DNA of 64,000 nucleotides, taken from positions 48,068,009-48,132,008 of the forward strand of contig OX328123.1 of assembly GCA_946811695.1 (NCBI GenBank), read 5' to 3'. The DNA is from Gonocerus acuteangulatus. Lineage: Eukaryota > Arthropoda > Insecta > Hemiptera > Coreidae. The position numbers were made by a program, and so were the translations under genes. Shown piece after piece: positions 32,801 through 42,700 of this stretch; position 1 is the stretch's first letter, and every line of letters starts with the position of its first letter. Under the pieces are notes generated by a model. It did no database searches. It saw nothing but the letters and a program-made list of their open reading frames with translations, and was not told where the DNA came from.

Positions 32801-35800
32801 TTTTCCAGATCATCGGTTGCTGCGGTCCTAGCACCTATTTGTTTTTAATGAATTTTTCTTTTAAACATATAAAATCAATTTGAGTAATTTTTCATAAACT
32901 CTGATTTAACTGATCAACAAATATTAAAAATAAATATTCTGTTTAACTTATCACTAATTCAAGGCAAATAATTTTATGCTTAAAAAAAAAGAAAAAATAG
33001 CTCATCTAAAATTGAAAATTAATTTTTTTTTCTACATTTTATTTTTCAATTTTAGAAATGTGTAAAGAGGAACGTTTCCAGAAGTGCTCTAGCTGAAATA
33101 GAAAATGATGATTGGACTTGTTACTGTTGTAACACAGAGCCCGTGTATGAACTCCGAGCCCAGTGCTGGGCTGCTGTGCAGTATTCAATGGAACTCGCAA
33201 AAGTAAGATTATTAGTTCTTATTTGTTAAATCCTCTATGTTTGTCCTCTATTTATTTATTCCTTTTTAAGGTTTCTTGTATTAGAACTTAATACAGTGAG
33301 GCATTGAAATGATAAGACCTCCTAATTTGGAGAAAACATTGTTTGTAGTCTTGAAAGTGTTGGTATCCTTGCATTGAAGGTAACCAATTTTAAAAATTTA
33401 TATTCTATGGTTTTTCATTGATGATCTGAAAAAATCTGTTTTAAGGCCTAGAAAAATATTCTCATTGAAGAAATATTTAAACACTTTTGGAGTATAATTT
33501 TTTACTTTACTACCTATTTCAAACATTTTTTTTGTGTAATTTATTTTTTGAATTAGTTTTCAAGTGTACTATCTTTGTGTCTGGGGCAGAATTAATGCAT
33601 TAAAGATTAATTTAATTAAATCACTGGTCAAATCACTTGGTGCCAAACTAGCATGTCAAGAATTTAAAACTGAAAAATAAAAATTAAAAAACTCAGTCTG
33701 CTTATAAAAATAAATATTAGAAAACTCATCCTTTGTTTCTTTTCTAGGATCTCTTGCAAAATAAAGACAAATTCATTTTGAAATGTAGCTGTTTTAAAGG
33801 TTGCCCTACAAAAAAAATGCTGAAATCTCAGCTAAAGGACATCAAATCTGAAGTCCTACCTTTCTAATTCCTATTGAATAATGGTCACTTTTCCGTCTTT
33901 ATTTACTTTATCCTTTTTACAAGTTTTTGATATAGCTTCCATTTATTGTCCATTATTCCATGTCACGTTTTTCTTAAAGATGACCTATTAAAATTACAGG
34001 CACATCAACATCTAGCCCATCATTAGCGCCACCGGTGTGAATTGATTCAGTTATTTTAGAAAAATGAATGAAACCATTTTTAAGGCAATAGCTTTAACCG
34101 TTTTTGAGAAAAATGGAAAAATAGTTGTCGAATAAAGTTTTTGGTTTGGGTACTTAGAATCATCAAATTCAGTTAAAATATTTTCTACATGTTTGAAATT
34201 CTTATTTACAAAGATGTTTAAATTTTGGTTACGTTTGGAGTTAAGGAAGGATTAGAATAAAATATTTTATTTTTAGACATGAAAAGTTTTGGGAACTTCT
34301 TATATTTTCCTTAATATCTCGAAAAGGGTTGGGAATCTTGGTAAGCGCAAGGTCACCATTCGAAAGCTTACGAAATGCTCTAATCTTAAAAAGATTCTGA
34401 ATTAATTTTTGATTAGGTGATGTCAATCGGAGAAATAAGTGCTTAAAACTTCAAATGTGTTTGTTTTGTTCTTTTTAAAGGGTTTTTGTAGTTGTTTAGC
34501 TAACTTTTTAATTGCTTGTTTTTTGTTGTTTTTTTTTTTTTTTTTTAATTGGATTTATTTGTAGAATTAAGTACTATAATAGAAGAGTACATGTAAACAT
34601 TTTGATATTTTTCAATTCATTGAAGAGTGAGATTAGTATCTCTAGAAGTGGATGAAGGGTGCTGCCTGACCCTTCCAGGTAAGGCTATAAAAGGCATTTC
34701 ATGAAATCTCAAACCAATATAATAACTGTTTCTATTTCAACCTTTCCAAATGATACTAGGGATAAGAACAGAACCACGCTAAGATGGCGCAGTTCCTGTG
34801 AGCCAGACTTTTATTATTTTGTATATAAAATAAAAACACTTTCATATACTAGTTATTTCATTAAAATTTCCCTTAAGGTTTCACATCCACCACTGATGCT
34901 TCTTTAGGGAAACTACAAATAGTTAAGTCTAATTATACAGCCTAAGGAAGGTGAACCTTCTGCTTTCTTAGGCTTAGGCGGTATAATTAAACATATCTAT
35001 TTGTGTAGTACTTGCAGGAGTTGCTCCCCAAAATTGTTTAAAACATTAAATTATAATTGCGACGTTTCGAACCTGTTTAGGTTCATCTTCAGCCTTTTCT
35101 TCTTAAATTCATTTAAGGTGTCGTATATTGTATTATTATTATATATCTTTTATATTGCATTTGTATAGTGACAAAGGAGAAGTTTCTCCTTATTCTTGGT
35201 TTCATTTTACTTTGCAAATGCCTGAAGATGAACTTAAACAGGTTTGAAACGTCGCAAATATAACTTAATGTTTTAAACAATTGTGGGAAGCAACTCCTGC
35301 TGGTTACTTCAAGAATTTATTGATTTTCCCCCACCCTCACCTCCAACTTACATAACCATTTTTGTTGCCCCCAAAGAGACAGCAGTGGATGTGAAACCAG
35401 TACGGAAATTTTTAATAAAATTAAACGTGTGAGAAGTGTTTTTATTTAATTGATCTATTTCATTCAGAAAATGATAGATAAGATGCCATTTTTAGCATAA
35501 ATATGCTTTAGCGATGACTAAACTGAAAAAAAAGTGTCACAAAAAAGTATCTGCTGGCGTTCATGCGGGCAGTAGCCATGTACGAAAAAGAAGACTTTAT
35601 GTTATACAGTACATTACATAGGTTCGTTGGGTGGACCTAAAGCATATTTATGTTCCTGAATTTGAGCAGAAGGCTCTAAACGATTTTTTTTTTTTTTAAT
35701 CAAATTTCTTTTATATATATATATTTTTTTCAGGCGAATAAGAGCAGTTCAAAGAGCAAAAAGTCTAAACGACCAAATGAATCAGATGATGAAAATAAAG

Positions 35801-38800
35801 AACCTGCACAAAAGAAAAAGAAAGCTAAGATAAAAGATTCTAAAAGTGATGATGAGGAAAAGAGTTCTAAAGATGAAAATATTGAATCAAATAAAAAAAA
35901 TCGCAAAGAAGATTCAAAGAGGAATGAGAGGAAAAGAAGTGAAAATGGAGAAAGCACTGAGGGAGAATCAAAAAGATCTTTAAGGGAACGAAAAAACAAA
36001 AATAAGGATGATGACGATGACGATGATGAGCTTGTACCTGGAAGTGAAATAAGCAAAGGTAACTTGAAATCAGTTATTTCAAAGTTTAATGATGTTGTTA
36101 CAGATTGTGCAAGGATGACAAAAGAAGTGCATAAAAAAATGCTTGAGTGCAAAGCAAAAAAAATCAATTTTACTCATATAAATTCACTTGAATCTGTATC
36201 AGACCTTAGGGAAAAATTGAATTCAATGCTTGTTGCTATGGAAGATTCTTCGAGAAAAATTCGAACGGCTTTGGATGATTATTGTAGGGAGTGGGTCAAC
36301 ACTGTCCACGAAGGAAAAAAAACAAAAGAAGATGGCAAACCTGAGGAATTAAGTGACAAAGATGCAGTCGAGAATGGTGTCTCAAATGATGTATCTGAGA
36401 AAATGGATGTAGAAGACTCCTTGAAGCCTAATGTAAGTGATTTTCTACATATCTCCCCAACCACCCAACATTGTCGAATTATAAGGCTTAATTATAAGAA
36501 ACGCTAATTTGAAGACCTGTCTATAAATTCGCTCTTTATTATTAGAATATTTAATAGTGCTTTGAAAAGTTGTTAAATACAGTTTTATCTTAGCCTATTT
36601 GGTAATTGTGTTAAATTGCATATACAAATGAATAACATTTTCTCTCCTTAGATAATATTTTGTTGCTAGAATTTTAAATAATTTTTACAGTATTTTCCTG
36701 CTTTTTCTTTTCTCAAGTTTGAATGAAAGTTTTGAAAAGTTCATGGAGTATGTCCATACTAATGTACAATTATGAGCTTTGTCAAATAATGTTTTAGTCT
36801 TCATGTTTTGACCAAGTCATATTGGTTTTCAGCAACTTTTCACTGAACATTCTTCTTCCGCTGTCATTGGTTCTACTATTCCTACGTAGCTCTTATCTGG
36901 AAGTGCTTATCACTTCTTTCCTCACAAATTTGCCAGTTTCATCCTGACAGTTCTTATAGCATGAACATGGTATACTGTATATTCCAGATCTGACACTCAT
37001 TCATCTTTTGTACACATGGAGGTGGACAAGCCTTAGTGAATGTTTAGTTACAGCCTTTGAATACTATTTTGTTTTAATATATTGTTATGATAAAATATAT
37101 AGTGAGAGAAATAATTAAAGATAATTTTATTATAAAACGCGCCACGTAGGGTCGCCGTTTAATATAATGATTAATTATATATTGGGAGAAATTAATTTTC
37201 TAATTAATTGATATTTATTTTAATTTTATAATAATTAATATTTATTTTAAATGAATTAATTTATGTGGTCACGACTATCAATGAGTACTTTAACCTCAGG
37301 ACATAAACGGTTCTGAGTGACTAAAAAGAAAATAAGTATGTATTCTTAAACTGTTCTGACATACAACCATCCATTTAAATGTCTCATCAAGCAATACAAT
37401 AAATCAATATATATCCACAAGAAATAACTCTTACCTTTTATTGTGTTGAGTCTTCATCAAGTAACAGTTTCTTCCTCAGCAGGACATAAAACGGATACGT
37501 CTTCGATATCAATAATCTTATTTACACCGGACTACAAACTCATATATTCAAAACCTTTAAACATAAGAAATATTCATGCACTAAGCTACCATGTGAGGTT
37601 TCTTCTTCCTTAACACGTTCGGGCCCAGCATCATGGCATGTGCGTGAGCAGATAACTTGCCTTTCTTTCTATATCTTCTACTCTGGCCCTTGTCCTAGAC
37701 CCTTTGTATTTGGTTTGGAACCTCATTACGTAATTCCCGGTTAGGTTTGCGGCTCTAGTATCGTATGATACTGAATCCACCAGAAAAATTCTTTCTGCAT
37801 GCCTGCTGTCATGGCGTATTTGGCACTTAACTAAATTGTAATTTATCCACTAAGAGTACATCATTTCAAAAGTTTCTTCACTTGTTTATTTTTTTTTTTT
37901 TTATATGTTTGCCAAAATAACTATACAAAAAGAAGTCTTAGGCCCTCATGGAAAGGCCGTAGCCGGGTAAGCATGGGTTGTCGGCCACAGAAAGGTTTTT
38001 GCTTGAAATTTGGAGAATCCTTTAGGCCTTAAAAGTGGCCTAAAGCCAAATTTTCAGCTCTGAATGTTCACCCCCCGTCGAATAAAAAAAAGAAAACCTA
38101 AATTGCCTTGAAAATTTATATCTCAGGATTGAGTTGTCGGATCAGAATGAATAAAAAAGGAAAATATGCATCTTTCTTAAGGCTTTTAGGAAAAAAAATA
38201 ATTCGGCCTTCGGCGACATCGCGTTCTATTGTTTTTTCGTTTTTTTATTTTTTAATTATTTTTTTTATGGAGTATCTGTTTTGGTACAATGACCAAAATT
38301 TTTGTGAAAATTCTCTTACCATTCTTGTACTACCTCAATTTTTTTTTGAGACGATCCAAGCGGTACGCCATAGTAAAAAAAAATCGATTCTTTTTTGGGA
38401 TATATTATGGAAAATCCAAGAGGGTTATATTTAATTGTAAATTAATAATTAATTATATATATATATAATATTTTCGACTATTTATTAAATATTTGTTGAT
38501 AAAAATTATTATCCGTTTTATCAATCGATTTTATTTTTTTCCAATTTTTTTTTACGTCAATTTTATCTATGGTTATTGTTTAGATTAATCATATTATTTA
38601 TTTATTTTATACATTGGCTGCACAACTAAGACGATTAGCAGGTAACGAAGTGTGTGACGCCTGGGTTTCACTGAATCAAGTTAATAAATAGTGTAAATAA
38701 AACAAGTAATCCTACTAAGAATCATTCAATATCTTTAATCCGCTCCTTTTCTATTTATATAAACGAAGGTTTATGCGTAAGAATAAGTCTCATCTGAATC

Positions 38801-39758
38801 TGAGTTCTATAAGGTGAAATCGTGTGTATTCTTACTTAAAATATGGCGTATTTAAGAACAAATAATCCAAAGTGTCCTATTTGTGAAAAGCTTGTAAAAA
38901 AAAGTTCTAGGTACATCCAAAAATATAGTATTACCTGCTGATGTAGAGGAATACTTCGAAGTTTTAGGCAAAAGAGTATTTGTGGGTGATATTATATGCG
39001 GAAGGTGTCGTGTAACAAGTTTAAAAAGAAGAAAACCTGATTCAGAAGAGAATGATGATCGGCAGAATCGAGTTCGTCAGATGATAGCACAAGTTCTTAT
39101 AATTTGACTGTAGAAATAGTACGCCCCCCACAGGATAGCATAGATTGTGAATTCATAGAAGTCCAGAAAGAACAGTAGCCACTCATAGATATTGTGTGTG
39201 TTTCGCTACTGGGAATCTCCGTCTAGTTCCTCAAGGTGCAAGATTACAGTCTTACAGTAAGCGACGTATTTATATACCAATCGACAATCGTTGTAGTCCA
39301 AATCGTCTAATTAATAATCGATTTTACTATGATGATAAGAAACGCCTTATTGCTTACTCCGATTCTACAAATCTCCAACCTAGTGAACATCGTGTCATGA
39401 TGAAAAGTTTTGATATCGAATGTAGCTCCACGGCATTCGATCAAATTGGTCAGTACCGATTTTCAGATGAACCAATCCATATCTATATTCGTCATATAAT
39501 ATTATTGAGCTCACAAACATGATGACATCAATAAGGCAAAATTCAAATCGTTCTGTCTTACAAGCAGTTATAGTTTTCTCGTGCAAGCTTCGAACAGGAA
39601 ATTCCAATTAACTGATATCATCATTTTTTCAGCTGGATCGAGAACAATCTGTTTCCGATTTCTCAGCATTAGTTATTCAGGTCTTTGAAGTAGATGTGCT
39701 TCCTACTCGTTATGGAATTTCAGCGGTAAAAAGAGCCGACCTTATTGAAAACCACACT

Positions 39759-39794
<36 letters not shown>

Positions 39795-42700
39795 GCGCAT
39801 CTACAACTTGGCCATTAGCGCCGCACACTACAGTTCTCGCAAAAGAGCTGCACAATGCCGGTGATAAGCTCATGTTAATTTGCGATGGTACATATGCACG
39901 TCATCAAAAAAGTTCCAACAACGAATATCAAAGAAAATCGTTTTCTATTCAGAAAAAAGTGCCTCTATGTAAACCATTTACCGTATGCACGAATGATGGT
40001 TACATAGATGATATGTTAGGACCATACCTAGCATTCAAACCTACCATTTTTTTTACTATGGCGTACCGCTTGGATCGTCTCGAAAAAAATTGAGGTAGTA
40101 CAAGACTGGTAAGAGAATTTTCACAAAAATTTTGGTGATTGTACCAAAACGGATACTTCATAAAAAAAATAATTAAAAAACAAAAAAACAATTGAACGCG
40201 ATGTCGCCGAAGGCCGAATTATTTTTTTCCAAGAAAGATGCATATTTTCCTTTTTTATTCATTCTGATCCGACAACTGAATCCTGAGTTATAAATTTTCA
40301 AGGCAATTTTGGTTTTCTTTGTTTTATTCGACGGAGGGTGAACATTCAGAGCTGAAAATTTGGCTTTAGGCCACTTTTAAGGGACTAGTTTTAGTTTAAT
40401 CCTCCAAATTTCAAGCAAAAACCTTTCTGGGGCCGACAACCCATGCTTACCCGGCTACGGCCTTTCTTTTGAAGCCAACGGTCCTGAAAGTGTTAAGGCA
40501 TCATCAACATTATTTATTATTTGTCTATGATGCGTTTCGTATCTTGGACGATAAACCCACTGAATAAGTCTTCTTAGAGATCAAAAATGCGTTTTAAGAG
40601 TATATTTTATTATTTTTCCAGGATGTATGTATTTAAAATTAAATTTATTAAAAGCATACAAATTATTAGAAGTTTAACTTTTAGTCATAATAACTGTTAG
40701 CTGTTCTGGAGCCACATTTCTCTTTGTGAAAAAATCATATGCTGAATAAAGCTTTAAATTTTATAATTAAAATGTATTTATTATAATTAAAGTACTAATT
40801 TCATTATTATAAAATGGGGATTGGTGGTAGAAGGTTGAAAATTTAGGGTTGTATGTATTGTTTAATGCTATATCATAAAAAAATAAAAATTAAATATTTT
40901 GTCCAAAAAAAAAAAAAAAATTTTTTTTGGTTTGGCCCCCCTTATCACTTGAGGGTATAAAAATTAATTAAAAACCTATTTTCAGACCTACCGAATATAC
41001 ATTTTAAATTTCCTCAAAATCAGTTAACCCGTTTCAGAGGAGTATAAACACTAAAACTGTGGCAGAGAATTTTATATATTAGATAATTATAATTAATTAA
41101 TAATTTAGGTCTGGAATAAACCCCCCTCCTAATGAACCGATGTATTTTATTTTTACAACATATTTTCTCTTTAGATGATCACAATGAATTCCGAGTTTCG
41201 TTGAAATATAACAAAAATTACAGCTGGTAGTGGTAAATTGGTAATTTGGGTACCGAGTAAACCCCCCCCCCCTACTAATGAACCGATTTAGTTTATTTTT
41301 ACTACATATTTTTCCTTTAAGAGGACTATAACAAATACCGAGTTTTGTTGCAATACAATAAAAATGGCGGCTGGTGTGGGCAAATAACTACTTTGGGTCC
41401 GGAGTAAACCCCTACTCCTAATGAACCGATTTAGTTTATTTATTTACAGCACATTTTTCTATTAAGATGACCACAACGATTACCGAGTTTCGTTATAATA
41501 CAATGAAAATTCCAGTCTGTATAGGCAAATAACTACTTTGGGTCTGGAGTAAACCCCTCCTCCAGATGTATTTATTTTGATGGTTAACAAACTCGTTTAA
41601 TCGTTTGGTAGGGGAATACTATATACCAAGTTTCGTGCCAAAAAAAAACTTAATCTCTGGTGTGTATAGTTTATCACATGTTGGATGTGATTCTTTTCAT
41701 TGCCATAACTTTTTTATTTATGAACAGATTGACATGAAACAAACACTAAATGTTAAGTGAAGCTTTCCACAATATATTAGTGAAAACCGCATCTAAATTG
41801 GGAAAGCTGTTTTGTGAGATTAGTGTGCACAAACGCACAGACAAAAATTCTAACAGTCATTATTTTGGGTTTTATAGGGTTGATAGAGGCCCCCAATAAT
41901 ATTTTTACTCAAATATCTTCCATGTACAGACAGCGGTTGGTTTCAATTTGATTATATGTACAGATAACTACGGTCAATAAGTTTCCAAACCTCCTTTTTC
42001 ATCCGTCGCTTTGGACACAACACCGGCTTTGTACAATTTCTTTGATATAAAAAGATATTTGTATCCTTTGACAAGGCCAGAGTTAGGCTAAAATTAATTG
42101 CTGAAGAGATCAACAATTAAAAATTCAATTGCACTAACCCGCAATTACAATTAAAAATTTAATTGTAATTGGAAACTTCCACGATTAACAATTGATTAAT
42201 CATAATTGAAAAATCTCACAATTAATAATTGATTAATTGTAATTGCAGTTACGTTTAATCAATTGTTAATTGTTTCTACAATTAATTCTGCAATTATCAT
42301 CTGTGTATACATGAAAAAAGATAAAACAATAGCTATAAAAATCCTTCTCACTTCCTTTTCACTTTCAGTCCTATTCCAGCTCACAGTAGCGTACTGGAAG
42401 CGAGCCTGTAGAGACCCAGAAGTGAACCGAATGTTACCGGGTTGACTCTGGAAGAACCAGAAGTGAGCTGGGGACGAATATAATGCCCCAAAAGTAATAC
42501 TGGAAGAACTGTAAAGTGACTCAGGGGTGAACATAGCAACCCAAAAATAATTATGACTGACCGGAAGTAAACTGAAACTTCAAGGTTACCTAGACCCACC
42601 TAGAAGTGACCTAGGGATGATATTTGTTCCCCGGAAATGAATATTAGAGACCGGAGGTACTTGCAAGGCATTTAGAACCACCCGGAAGTAATCCATGGAT

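Noticed and set aside
35730..36167. Ser/Phe/Leu-rich minus-strand frame over the ADD tail exon
   Set aside because: Antisense of the Lys/Glu/Asp-rich coding exon; composition explained by the other strand.
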